Below are positions 24,290-35,716 of a DNA stretch of 64,000 bases, one piece after another. A program made the translations under genes and the position numbers. Each line of letters begins with the position of its first letter. The first letter of the stretch is position 1. This DNA comes from Amborella trichopoda. Lineage: Eukaryota > Streptophyta > Magnoliopsida > Amborellales > Amborellaceae. The notes beneath the pieces were generated by a model that did not search any database, was not told the origin of the DNA, and saw only the letters and a program-made list of their open reading frames with translations. The stretch spans positions 4,635,775 to 4,699,774 of the forward strand of contig NW_006499751.1 of NCBI RefSeq assembly GCF_000471905.2, given 5' to 3'.

Positions 24290-25570
24290 AATTTGGACCA
24301 TGTAGTTTAGGGTCGTGCATCGAGACCAAGGCTGAGCAGTTGAGGGTCATGCAAGATGGACCAAGGCTGAGTGGTTTTACGGTCATGCAATATGGAACAA
24401 GGATGAGCAGCTTAAGATCATGCAGTATGGACTGAGGCTAAGCAGTTTAGGGTCATATAGTATGGACCTAGGCTGAGCAGTTTTAGGGTCATGAAGTATG
24501 GACCGAGGCTGAGAAGTTTAGATCATGTAGTATAGACCGAGGCTGAGCAGTTTAGGGTCATGCAGTGTGGATCGTGGCTAGGCAGTTTAGGGTCATGCAA
24601 TATGGATCATGGCTGAGCAAATAAGGGCCATGCAGTATGGACCGAGGCTGAGCAGTTTAGGGTCATGCAGTATGGATTGAGGCTGAGCAGTTTAGGGTCA
24701 TGCAGTATGGACCGAGGCTGAGCAGTTTAGGGTCATGCAGTATGGACTGAGGCGGAGCAGTTTTTGGTCGTGTAGTATGAACCGAGGTTGTACAATTTAG
24801 GGTCATATAGCATGGACCGAGGCTGTGCAGTTTAGGGTCATGCAGCACGGACCGAGGCTGAGCAGTTTAGGGTCATGCAGTATGGACCGAGGTTGAGAAG
24901 TTTAGGGTCATGCAATATTGACCGAGGTTGAGCAATTAAGGGTCATGCAATATGGACCGAGGCTGAGCAGTTTAAGGACATGCAATATAAATTGAGGCTG
25001 AGCAGTTTAGAGACTTGCAGTATGGATAGAGGCTGAGCAGTTTAGGGTCATGCAGTATGGATCGAGGTCATGCAGTTTAAGGTGGTGTAGCACGGATCGA
25101 TGCTGTGCCGTTTTGTGCCATGCAGTAAGGACCGAGGCTGAGTAGTTTAGGGTCATGCAGTATGGACCGAGCCTGAGCAGTTTATTAGGGTCATGCAGTA
25201 TGGACCGAGGCTGAGCAGTTTAGGGTCATGTAGTATGGACCGAGGCTGAGCAGTTTAGGGTCATGTAATATGGATCGAGGCTGTGCAGTTTAAGGTCGTG
25301 CAGCATGGACCGAGGCTGTGCAATTTAGAGTAGTGCAGCACTGACCGAGGCTATAGAGTTTAGGGTCATGTAATAGGGACCGAGGCTTTGCAGTTTAGGG
25401 TTGTGCTGCACGGACTGAGGCTGTGCAGTTTAGGGTCGTGCAGCACAGACTAGGGCTGTGCAATTTAGGATCGTACAGCATGGACTAAGGCTATGTTGCT
25501 TAGGGTCGTGCAACATGGATTGAGGTTGTGCAGTTTAGGGTCATGCAGCATGGACCGAGGCTAGGTCGCC
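24290..25570. repeat. 35-bp tandem array in L3 U3
   Basis: About three dozen copies of a 35-bp unit (GTATGGACCGAGGCTGAGCA then GTTTAGGGTCATGCA). The copies are much more uniform than the corresponding arrays of L1, L6 and L7, which points to recent homogenisation. In RNA sense it lies several kilobases upstream of the promoter position. Confidence 0.9.
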
Positions 25571-26049
25571 ATGTAGGTGGAGCTCCATGGGGAATAGGTC
25601 TGCGGATGACAATCTGACTTCCTGGCGATAAAACGGTAAGGCCGTACACAAGCAGAGGGCTTAGACTGAAATGGTGACCCGACGAAGTATGGCCAACAGA
25701 AGTGGACTTCACGTGGGTTTGGGGGGCAAGTGTTAATCCCTGGGGTGAAAGATGAGACTCTCTTGAGAATTGGCTTATGATAGGTAACCCGACTCCCTGG
25801 TGATAAGATAGCTTGGTGTGAAATAGATCCACTGGGGATTGGAGAGGTAAGAATGACCCTAAATCCACTAGGGATAATGGGCTGCTGACTCCTTTTAGGG
25901 GATGAGGGATAGTTCTTAACTTCATTCGGGAAGTCACGGTTTTAGTGCAACCACCCATGTGTAACTCCATTGGGGATGGCACATCATGGCTTGGGTGCAA
26001 CTTCACTAGGGATAATGGTAGGGCATACACTGCTTGAAATACGGCCGAC

Positions 26050-26350
26050 GCCATGTGTAGCACTGATGGTTTACTGCGAATATTGAACTGGCGCTGTTCA
26101 GCTAGCGTTGTGAATGACTCGTGGTATTATCTGAAGACAACCGGCGCTGGGTCGTTTTGGAGACATACTCGGTGCTAAGTCAACCGGCGCTAAGGTTGTA
26201 TTTGGAAACACACCCGACGCTAAGTCAACCAGCATTGTTTTTGAAAACACACCTGACGCTAAGTCACCGCTAAGTCACTTGGCACTAGGGTTGTTTAGAA
26301 ATTCACCCGGCGCTACGTCAATCAGCGCTGGGGATGGATCGATGAGAGTT
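26050..26350. repeat. CGGCGCTAAG minisatellite in L3 U3
   Basis: Degenerate repeats of CAACCGGCGCTAAGT type. One unit (26181-26198) forms CAACC / GGTTG around GGCGCTAA. The motif matches the arm-plus-loop of the L4 hairpin at 37287-37312. Confidence 0.7.
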
Positions 26351-27639
26351 ACCTCGGGCCTTGTGTCAAATCCCGACCCTACTTATTGTCGCCTGGCTTC
26401 CCTTGGACGCAACTGGAATTCGGAGTTTATGAAGGGCATTTGAGGGTAGTGTAGTCTATATAACGGGGTAAAATCCCATTTTCCCTTATTTTTCACCAAG
26501 GATAAAAACTTAAGCAACAGGATTCTTTAACAGTGAGGAGACATTGTGCCCAATTGAACTTTCGGAAAGCAGTAATACTTTAGCAGGAGTTTTGCAGGGA
26601 AGATTCTTCGGCAAACAATAGGATTCTGGCAAGGGTCTTTCCAGAGAAAACCTTCAGCGTGTGGACTTTGCCCAGAATTGGCGAAGTTGCAGAGAGAGTA
26701 GCAGGAAGTGGAGAATCGTCCCGAAAGTTTTTCGTCAAAGGGAAGAAATTTCGGCTGCTGTTTCACTTTTTAGTAGGGATTTTTAAAGGGGTTTCTCGAT
26801 GGTTGTGGTGAAGTCCAAGCCAAAATACATAGGCAGGAAAGTTTTCCTGTGAATTTTCGACTGTGTGGGAGCAATTTCGACGGAAGTCGAACGGTCACAA
26901 GAGGTGGGTCATACGGCTGCAGGAGGTGAAACGTCGTGGGGAAGTCGTACGGTTGTTGAAGACCTGGTGCTGATTGACCTTCGTCCTTGGAAATCGTGTG
27001 ACCATTAAGGAGGCACGAAAACTTAAGTTTTGAGAAACGAGGAATCTCGAGAGGTGAACAGTCACGGCATGGCCGACGCTAGTGCTGAAACAACCGGAGC
27101 TTGACTTGGAGTGCTAGTACACCAGGTGTGGACCCTCAAGCAAAACAACCGACGTTAGGGCTTGGGCACGCAACCAGCGCTGACCTTTGGAGGACCCAGT
27201 CGACGATGGCTTCAATCGGCGCTGATCAGCACGTGTGGCTTATCACGATGCAGAGAATGACGCTCGCATGTGTCGGTAAGTCACCTGCGAGGTTTGTGAC
27301 ATTCGGTAGTGAGCTTCAAGCGGTGATGTTCATGGGCCGATAAAGAGTGATGAAGGATGTGGCGTGGGCTGTGGTACCTGTTGGAAACCAAATTCAGCAG
27401 TACGATAGCGGGGTCCATGTCGTTTTGTAGAAGAGCCTTCATTGTGAACAAGGTGTTTTTTCCATCATAGGCCAGCTCCTTGCTAGAGGAGCCCATCTTG
27501 TCTGTTTGATACACACGTCAAATGGATCCTACGTCGTATGTTTGATATACACATCAGATGAGGTATCTGGCTTGTATGTTTGACATACACGTCCAATGGA
27601 CTGAGGCTATCTTCTTAGAGTGGCGTTGCTTTGTCTTCT
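26351..27639. other. Unique distal part of L3 U3
   Basis: No repeat array is seen across most of the stretch apart from scattered CCGACGCTAG-type motifs at about 27060-27230. A TATA-like TCTATATAACGGGG occurs near 26456 on the + strand, which is the antisense strand of the LTR. I recognise no gene. Confidence 0.4.
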
Positions 27640-27860
27640 GGCCTGTAACCATCCTCTTACTCTTCAGATGAATTAAAGATAACTCTCCAAGTGGTTTCGC
27701 TTCTTCTTCATGAGGAGGTCCTTCCTTTCGTGGGTTTGTTTCTTACTCATGGGATAGGCGTTTGTTTTGGCCTGTAACCATCCTCCTACTCTCAGATGCA
27801 AGAGCAAAAGCACAAATTTTTGGTTTGTAATCGTCCTCTTATTCTCAGATGCAAGAGACT
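27640..27860 (-). promoter_or_regulatory. Polypurine tract and LTR start of element B, in three tandem copies
   Basis: The + strand reads GGCCTGTAACCATCCTCTTACTC at about 27640, with a related copy at 27770 (GGCCTGTAACCATCCTCC) and a decayed one near 27822 (GTTTGTAATCGTCCTC). In minus sense each is a purine tract (AAGAGTAAGAGGA type) immediately followed by TGGTTACAGG, the LTR start. Plus-strand DNA synthesis of the element would be primed here. The triplication is unusual. Confidence 0.6.
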
Positions 27861-27991
27861 TGTAACCTCCCTAGTAATGGGTTCTTGCAACTTGTAACTC
27901 ATTTCTACTGTAATAAACATAAAAAGAGTTAGCATTTTGTTTGGAATATCTTGCTTTTTTTCACTTTTAGTCCCTTTCTTTTGAATACACA

Positions 27992-29254
27992 TCATGGATA
28001 ATACTTCTTTAGATATCGCCCATTGATAGGGGACATTGCCTCTTCTCCATTAAGATGTGCCAATATGTAGGCTCCGTTGGGCGATACCTTTTTTACTGTA
28101 AAGGGACCTTCCCTCTTAGGCTCAAACTTCCCTTTGCGCCAGCCATGCATGACAATAGGCATCTTAACAGTAGAGACTAGATCGCCACGAGTGAATGAGC
28201 AGATCTTGATAGACTTGTCAAAAGCCCTCTTCATTCTCCCTTGGTTGAGTTCAAGGTTCTTCTGAGCCTCTAGCCTATTTCTGTCGAGTGCATCCAATTC
28301 TTGATACCGGATCTTGACTCTCTCATCTTCGGTTATTCCTTGGTGAATAGTGATTTGCAATGAAGGGATTTGTATTTCAAGAGGTAAGACTGCTTCACCC
28401 CCATAGGCCAGAGAATAAGGAGTGGAATCTGTAGCATTTCGTGTAATAGTACAATAAGCCCACAGTGCTTCGGGAAGCTTCTCATGTTAGTTCTTCCTTG
28501 TTTTTTATACTGACTTTCTTAGAACATTACATAGAGTGTTATTGAAAGCCCTAGCTAATCCATTCGCCCGAGGGTGGTACATAGTCGAGTACCTCTACTT
28601 GAAACCGAACTGGTTAACTAAGTGATCAATGTGATGACTATTAAATTGAGGACATTGTCAAATATGATCCAGTCGGGTATGATGTCGAACAAAGTAGGCC
28701 ACCGTTGTCTCAGGAACTTGCTTTAGGGGGACCGCTTCAGCCCATTTAGAGAAATAATTTGTTGCAACTAGGATGAAAACATGGCCCATTGTGGAAAGGG
28801 GGTCAATAGGCCCTACGATGTCCATACCCCATCATGAGAAGGGCCATGACGCAATTGTAGAGTGTAAGGGCTCTGGAGGCTGGTGAACCAGGCTGGAGTG
28901 TATTTGGCATACTTGGCACTTTTTAATGTAGCTTAAGGAATTGACGATCATAGAAGGCCAATAGTATCCCAACTTGCGTATTCGTTCATAGAGCTTAGGA
29001 TCGGACTGGTGTAGTCCATAGATGCCTAAGTGGACTTCTTCTAACACTTTATTTGTTTCTCGGATATCGACACATCTATGAAGAATGTCGTTAAACGATC
29101 GTTTAAAGAGAACATCTCCTTCGAGGAGAGTATACTTGGTGGACATTCGACTTATGTTGTTGCGTTCGGCACGATCTTTCGAAAGCCTGCCATGTTTTAG
29201 GAAACTAGTGATGGGCTCTCTCAAATCTTCTACCTGCTCAATTTCTGCGCACAT
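27992..29254 (-). pseudogene. Element B integrase
   Basis: In minus sense the HHCC zinc-binding domain comes first (29254 to 28832, with HLGIYGLH and CQVC). The core starts at WGMDIVGP (about 28835), which holds the first catalytic Asp. The second Asp region reads IIFDN in a shifted frame. The third catalytic position is lost: HPRANGLARAFN has Arg where Glu is expected (near 28550-28580). The C-terminal domain (27992-28360) ends with GPFTVKKVSPNGAYIL and INGRYLKKYYP, the GPY/F-type tail. Stops after the first core strand and near the middle break the frame. Integrase would insert the cDNA; this copy cannot. Confidence 0.85.
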
Positions 29255-29560
29255 TGAGTCAAAGAATTATGATTCCTAATTTTGATCCTTATCTCCTTGA
29301 CTATGTACTATTGCTTGTTAAGTTTTGATTACTTCTTAGGCCGATAAAAGTGCTCTAAATGGATAAGGGGGATACTCAAGGAAGGTATTTCTCTCGTCAT
29401 CCGCATCGACCTCGGTTCTTAGTTCGATGTGTCTCCATTCTACCACCCAAACAAGCGTGGGCCCTGATGAGGACAACTGAATTGTAGCACCGATTTTTGC
29501 GTGTGTGTCGGCCTGCGAATTTAGCTTCTTGGGGATGTGACTCAGGGATACGTCTTCAAA
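29255..29560 (-). other. Element B linker between RNase H and integrase
   Basis: The minus strand continues the polyprotein in broken frames between the second RNase H and the integrase zinc domain. No motif is recognised in it. Confidence 0.4.
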
Positions 29561-29870
29561 CTAGGAGATATACAATTTTGCAGTATCATGATAAGGCTTG
29601 AGAGTGTCTTTTCTCACATTATAGATCCCTTTGAGTTGTCGGATAACCAACTCAGAGTTGCCATAGATCTTAAGCTGCTCCAAGTCGAGACCAAAGGCTA
29701 TCTCGAGTCCGATTATAAGGGCCTGATATTCTGCCTCATTATGAGAACCGGCTTGGGCGAGAGAGAAAGAAAGTCTCAATAGTCCTCCTCTCGAAATCAA
29801 GAATACTACTCCAGCGCCTCCTCGATCTGATTGGAAAGCTCCGTCGAAGTATAATTCCCACGCATGAACA
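29561..29870 (-). pseudogene. Element B second RNase H domain (archaeal-type)
   Basis: Minus-strand frame with ELYFDGAFQSDRGGAG (first catalytic Asp), NEAEYQALIIGLEIA (catalytic Glu) and LKIYGNSELVIRQLKG. A second RNase H of this type is known from the Tat lineage, where it follows the usual RNase H and helps degrade the RNA template. In this copy the Asp expected in IYGDSE is Asn, a G-to-A change that would remove a metal-binding residue. Confidence 0.75.
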
Positions 29871-30405
29871 AGGTTAGCACATAATACTTCTTCATCGAAA
29901 AGGTTGCTTGATAAAGGAGATTATACCGGTACGGGGTGTGCCCTTCTATGGGACATACATGATATCGAACTCTATCAACAATAATGCCCACTTAGCAAGG
30001 CATCCCGACAAGCATGGGCGTATCATGAGAAACTTTACAGGGTCAGCTTTTGATATAAGTTTTACTTCATGATCAATCAAGTAAATGACGGAGCTTCTGT
30101 ACTGCGAAGATCAAGGCTAGACACATCGTTTCTATTGGGGATAATTCTTCTCGGCCCCCTTCATCCTGTGGCTAAGGTAATATAACGCAGTGTCCTTTCC
30201 CTCTTCATTGTTTTGTGCCAACAATGTCCGAGTGACTCGTCTAAAGAAGTCACATATAGAATGAAGGGCTTCCCAATACTGGTGTAAAGTGTACTTCAGG
30301 GTTGAGTAAATAATGTTTGATATCGTCAAGGGCTACCTGACACGCTTCATCCCAGATGAATGGTGTATCTTTCTTTAATAGGTGTGTAAAGGGTTTATAA
30401 CGACC
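29871..30405 (-). pseudogene. Element B first RNase H domain
   Basis: Recognisable in broken minus-strand frames: GRYKPFTHLLKKD and FIWDEAC (connection), LLAQNNEEGKDTALYYLS (30132-30329), then YLIDHEVKLISK and WALLLIEFDI. This is the standard RNase H that follows RT in Ty3/gypsy pol. Several in-frame stops (for example after NYPQ) show decay. Confidence 0.7.
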
Positions 30406-31230
30406 TTAGAGGTTCGAGATGAACCTACGAATATATGTCAGTGGCCTTTGGAGGGAGCGCAGTTCTCGAAGTGAAGTTGGTGACAGCATTTCTTGGATTT
30501 CCTTGATCTTAACTGGCTCAACTTCAAGCCCTCGATGTCTAACGATGTACCCCAAGAATTTTCCCGAACACACGCCAAAAGCGCATTTAAGTGGGTTCAT
30601 CTTTAGCTGATGGAGACGCAAGCATTTGAACACCTTTTCAAGATCTCTCATATTAGCGTCCTTCTGTTCGGATTTACCACCAAGTCATCCACATAACACT
30701 CCACCTCTTTATGCATCATGTGTCAGAAAATGGTTGTCATTGCTCTCTAGTATGTGGCGCCGGCATTCTTTAATCCAAAAGGCATCATTGTGTAATAGAA
30801 GACCCCTTTCGGTGTTAAGAATGTTGTGGCCTCTTCATCTTCAGGCGCCATCCTTATCTGATTATACCTGGAGTATCCATCATGAAGGAAAAGATTTGAC
30901 AATGAGCTATGGAGTCGATGAGCATCTCGGTGAATGGCAGCGGAAAGTCATCCTTGGGACAAGCGGTATTCAAATTGCGAAAGTCAATACAAACCCTGAT
31001 TTGACCATTCTTCTTCTTGATCATAACGAAATTTGCTAGCCATTTCGGGTACTTGACTTCACGAATGAAACTTGCTTGTCTAAATTTAGTTATCTCGAGA
31101 TCTATCTGCATTTCAAGATCAGGCCTGAACCTTCTTGATTTCTGTTTGACATGTTTGATAGTCGGATCAATGCCGAGATGGTGAACGGTGACTTGAGGGT
31201 CTAAACCTGGCATCTCATGGTAATGTCAAG
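30406..31230 (-). pseudogene. Element B reverse transcriptase
   Basis: Minus-strand RT in three pieces. The fingers carry FVMIKKKNGQIRVCIDFRNL and ACPKDDFPLP (30854-31213). The palm has MMPFGLKNAGATY and the catalytic YVDD at 30684-30695. The thumb/connection (30406-30651) has LGYIVRHRGLEVEP. The YVDD box and surrounding motifs place it in Ty3/gypsy. Stops at GATY(stop)RAMT and shortly after, plus a frame change near 30850, make it inactive. Two stops are of CAG-to-TAG or CGA-to-TGA type. Confidence 0.9.
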
Positions 31231-32764
31231 CAAAGACATCCCAGTTTGTTTTCAAGAAGGCAATGAACTCCTCTTTCTCTTCTAGAGATCTTGCTGAAAT
31301 GAAGGTAAGTTTGGGGTCCGCTTCATCTCCAAGATTTATTTCTTCGAGTTCGTCAACTAAGGCCTGACCGCCTTCTTCCAATTCTTCTGGAGCCTTTTGC
31401 AACTCTTCATCGTTGTTTTCAAGGATATTTTGATTGACCTCAAATGCAGCCCATGATCCTGATATCTCTGCCTCCGATAGAGGCCTAGAGTGGATTATAA
31501 TTTCTGCATCTTTTCTCGTTTGATGAAGGGACGGGTCTTCCATAAATAGGGATTGTTTCTCGGATGCAGGAGTTTGTCTTGGAGATCGCAAGGAATTTGG
31601 GATTCAATGACTGTAGTGTAAGGAGTATGCCAATGCGAATCAATCGGACTGGGAGCATCTATTTGCAGTGTTTGGTCCACATGGGTTGGTGCTTCACAGA
31701 CTTGTATCATGTGGCAAGTTTCCTGAGAGTAGAAACTTTGCCCCCTCGACTCTCTCAATCTCTTCTCAAAGTTAGGCTTAGGGGGCCACTGGGGATTCTT
31801 TGGCTTCGACTTCTTGTGCTTCTTTATGGAAGGTGGCTCTGCCTTAGCTTTAGCTACTAAGGCATCAGCAACTATTGGGAATCCTACTGCCTGTGCCGGG
31901 GTCTTTCTCAATCGCTTCCGTTGCGTCTTGCTTATATTGATTCCTTCGAATTCCTGGTGGAGAGCCTCGAAGTCTGGGCACATCTAGGTCGTACCTGAAG
32001 AATACATAGGAGAAAAAGAAAGAGAAGCAGGAGAAGAAGGTATAGAAGGGTTAGAAAGCGGGGGACTTTTAAGGTCGTTCCCCTCATCAGACCGATCTGG
32101 GCAACTTTTTACATCACCAGGGTTGGATGGTTGCAGGGGCATTTTTAGGTCTTTCCCTTACTTAGACCACTGGGGATTGCTTTTAGTGTCGTCACCCTCA
32201 TCAGACGTTTGCTAAGTGGAAGGTGGTACGGGGACGTCTTCTTAACAAGATGAAGAAGGAAAAAGGATCGTGTCAGGGATGAAGTCAAGCAAAGTTGACA
32301 ACGGAGAAAGGGGCATGAGAAATTCATGCTCGATTGTGGGTTGAGCGGTCTTGTTTCTTCAGCGAGCGACCCTTGGTGCCTGTCTTTTTCTGGTTTTTTG
32401 AGGTGCTATTTGATTTGTCTCACTGGGTTAACAATCTATGCTGGCTTGGCGAACCGCTTCTCGTCTCAAAGACTTGAGTCTACTTTAGCCATGGTAGATC
32501 ATCCATGGTTGGGAAGTCGAGGGTTCTGCAGAGTCTGAGTCATTGATAGGAAGGTCCTGGTTTGTGAGATCTTCTTGCCCCGATGAAGAAGTGATTTGGG
32601 GATTAGTTACGGGGAGATTGTAAATTCTTGACACTCCCATATCTTATCTGTGAATATATCAAGGAAAGTTGTGCATTCTAACAAATAGTGACCTCCTATA
32701 TGTTGGAATGGGCAACAATGATCTTCAGTCCCCTTAGCAAGGCGGTGGGGTTGCCTTGCCTATT
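31231..32764 (-). pseudogene. Element B gag-pol linker; protease missing
   Basis: The frames at 31495-31983 (DFEALHQEFEGIN, KKHKKSKPKNPQWP) and 31226-31591 match the linker of element A. The retropepsin core that A has at 14001-14957 is not found: the linker runs almost directly into the RT N-terminal region (FLKTNWDVFA at about 31226). About 1.2-1.5 kb appears deleted. B could not mature its own Gag-Pol. Confidence 0.6.
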
Positions 32765-34564
32765 TTAGTGTGATCTGCCCAACATTTCGTCCTCCTCTTG
32801 AATGGTTATGACATGAGAGACCTCAACTGCCCCGAAGGCCTTCTTTAAATCTTCAAGCTTTATCTGACCTTTCAGAATCATGGCCTCAATGATATCCTTC
32901 AGCGTGTAGCAGTCATCTGTGGGATGATTGATCCTCCGATGGTAGGCACAATAATTTGCCTGAGTGTCAAGGCCAGATTGCTCAAGGAACCTGATTTCTG
33001 CAAGCTGGATCATATTCTTCTCCAATAATAACTGGAACAATGCAGGGACTCATTCTTTTTCGAAGGGATATACATTATTCCTATGCCTGGTGAAATAATC
33101 ACTCCGATCAATGTTGGCTGGTGGAGGTACTCGATCGTACGGCTGTTGCTGCTTGCCAGCCTGAGGTGTTACCTTCGCCTTGCTTACCTCTTTAAAGAGG
33201 ACCACAGTTTGGGAGGGAGCCTTCTTTGAATCAATGACCATAACAGCTACACTAATTACCCCTTTTTGTTGGCAGACCCATGTGTTATACCGAGAGCCAC
33301 CATTACCCTGATTGTTCGCTGAACTTGTAAATGGTTGTCGTGCCCCACCATGATGGTGTAACAAACTTTCTATGCAAACTGATTTAGAGATCATCTCTGA
33401 CATGGAGGTCAGATTAGAGGCCTCGACATATAGAGCGATTTCAGGTCGCATGTTCCGTATGCGAGTTTGGACTGCTTCCTTCTCGGGCATAAGATTAGGA
33501 TGGCGGGAAGCCAAGTTTCTCCATCTTGATATGAATTGATCTATGGGCTCATCAGAGTCTTGAGTCAAGGTGAGAAGCTCGATGGTTTGAACTTCTCTCT
33601 CGACCTCATAGAAGCGTTGATAGAACAGTTTCTCCATCTCCTCCCATGTATGCACCGAGTTTGGAGGAACTAGAGTATACCATTGGAATGTTGGGCCATC
33701 AAGGGTCTCAATGAACTGGTGGAGAAGGAGTTTCTCGTCAGCTGTTGTTTCCTGACATGCTACCTAGAAGTGGACGATATGCTAGTTTGAGGAGGTAGCT
33801 CCACTGAGCAGAGGAAACTTCCCTTTCTTATAGTCTGAGGGGAATGGGACCTGATCAATATAGGAAGGATATGGTCTTTGATAAGGCGTCGCACCCTGTA
33901 TGCTTCGAATTTGTCTGTTCTTTATGCTATGGGTGACCACAGCGTCAATATATAATTGAGAAACTGGATGAGGGACAAAATTGTCCAGTGAGGTAGATGG
34001 AGGAGGCTGTTGTGGAGGTACACCATCAGAGTGATGGGAATTAGCCTCATGGTTAGCCGACTGACGTGCAACGTCAATACAATTGATCTTTTTCATCATC
34101 GTGTGCACCATATCCTCGAAATTGTTCATGCGATCCTCCTACACATCGCTGGGCTCGCTTACAGCCATTACATTAATGGCAACGGAGGGCTTGTGAGCTT
34201 GACGGATCGTACATGGTAAGTCTGTCAGTAAGGGGTCAGCATGCCCTGACTGAACTTGACGTTTATACGAAGATCGCATTTTGACCGGTTCTCGATGGTC
34301 TTGGAACCATGGCTAAGGAGTCGGTTCACGACGGTCTTGGGACCATGGCTGTTGAGTGGCTGGGTCTTCTTCTGTGACAGTAACCACAACACAAGGATCA
34401 TTGAGCTCTTCTTCAAGCTTCATCGTCTTAAGGGGGTAGAAGGGATTCCGGTGAAGAGGGTCATCAAAATTGGTTGTTTTGACTGCCTTGGTCACCTCCC
34501 TAGTTAGCCTTGAGGTTTTGATGGACGTCGCACCAAAACTACGATAGAGGTTGCAGTTGGTCAA
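32765..34564 (-). pseudogene. Element B gag
   Basis: Minus-strand Gag in several frames. The N-terminal part (34313-34564) has DPATQQPWSQDRREP. Then come 33782-34129 (RPYPSYIDQVPFPSDYKKGK) and the gag core 33050-33655 (EEMEKLFYQRFYEVEREV, DQFISRWRNLAS). The zinc-knuckle-like CAYHRRINHPTDDC is at about 32910-32955 within the 32765-33040 frame. The layout is the same as in element A. Breaks occur near 34225, 33780-33655 and 33045. Confidence 0.8.
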
Positions 34565-35698
34565 CTCTTCTTGCCATCAGGTGTGGCAATGGATGAGGGC
34601 CAGGAACTGGAGTCATCTTGGTCCGGGGAGGATGAAGGAGTCGATCTTCCATGAGGTCCATTCCTCGAGCTCTCTTATGAGCTCTAGAGACATGTCCAAA
34701 GTGTTGGGGCTGGTTCAGGATGGTACTCTTGGGGAAAACCTTCAGGTACCAAGGCTGAAGGTGCTTGCTCGGTGAAGGAGGCGCAAGGTCGACTCATGAG
34801 GAGGCCTGAGTCGAGGACGAGGGGAGGCCTAAGATGGCAACGTGTGTGCACCCCTTGAACTACGATCTAGCCTTAAGAGGCCGAGAACTACGAGCAAGTG
34901 TCTATAAGAGAACAGGTGCAAGTCTGTCCCTTACAGGGTGCGCTTGTGTGTACATAGGAGGAGGATGAGAAGGTCGTCTCATGTGTACTCGGGTTGGTGC
35001 AATAATGGCGTTGACCTGAGCAGTGAGATGCACATGAGTAGCGTGCGCAGGATCTGGCCTTGGAAGGTTCGATCTTGAACATGGTCCTGAGGTAACAGAA
35101 GGGTTGCCTCGAGGTGTGACTTGAGTGGGTGACCCACAAGCCTTGTGGTGTGTGCGAGGGGTGAAGACCGTGGGGTTTCTACCTCAATTTGTTGAGCCTC
35201 TAGGGATACAGACCAATGGTGCAGAAATGTGGGGAAAAGCGTTATGGCAACCCACAGGAGCAATGGCAACTTGCTTGCCTTTTGCTGAAAGGGATTGGGC
35301 AGCCTTCTGGTGTACCTCAGGAACTCGACTTGCAAGTGACTTACCGGTGACCGGGTGTATGTTGTGTGGGGCAACATAAGTGCTGCCCATGCAGACGCCT
35401 TGATGGAGTTTCCACCAGAGCGAAGAGATGGGGAGTGAGGGACCTTCAAGTCCCTCCTCACACCGGTCTAGGTTAAGACCTCGAAGCTAGACAAGGGGTC
35501 TTTGCTCAAGAGGATGGTCGGGAACGAAGTTGAGGGACCTCGTTCCCTAGGGACACTCTGGAATAAGGGGATAAGAAAATCCCCGATCCGGATAAATGGG
35601 TTACAGAACCCTGCAGCCATAAATGAATGTTAAAAGAGAATGAAAGCAAATAAAGAAGAAACTAGCCAAATAAGAATATTCGACTAAGGGGTAGTAAG
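34565..35698 (-). other. Element B 5' leader with leader ORF
   Basis: Homologous to the leader of A. A 160-codon minus-strand frame (34979-35461) matches the N-terminal half of A's leader ORF (SKLPLLLWVA, FPTFLHH), while the C-terminal half is in another frame (34888-35139). No known domain is seen. Confidence 0.45.
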
Positions 35699-35716
35699 TC
35701 CTTATTGGAGTTGTTA
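35699..35716 (-). promoter_or_regulatory. Decayed primer-binding site of element B
   Basis: The minus strand reads TAACAACTCCAATAAGGA where A has TGGTGACTCCACTAGGGA. Most differences are G-to-A. The position next to the LTR end (TGGTTAGG at 35720) is the same as in A. Confidence 0.6.

Larger units (their letters stand above)
19475..27651 (-). mobile_element. Giant LTR L3, complete, about 8.2 kb
   Basis: This copy runs between matching termini: on the + strand it opens with TGGTTAGG at 19475 and closes with TGTAACCA at 27651, so the LTR carries the short inverted repeat TGGTTA...TAACCA. The right end abuts a purine tract on the minus strand (the polypurine tract of B); the left end abuts the primer-binding site of A. 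L3 thus acts as 3' LTR of B and 5' LTR of A. Inside are the U5 tail, hairpin array, a promoter-proximal module lacking its TATA part, three tandem arrays and a U3 tail of unique sequence (26350-27640). A second candidate end at 27780 would give 8306 bp. Confidence 0.7.

Noticed and set aside
24290-25570. CRISPR-like array
   Set aside because: The 35-bp units are contiguous without unique spacers, and the context is a plant retrotransposon.
26450-26470. TATA box TCTATATAACGGGG on the + strand in L3 U3
   Set aside because: Antisense to the LTR, single copy and not comparable in other LTRs; not enough to call a promoter.
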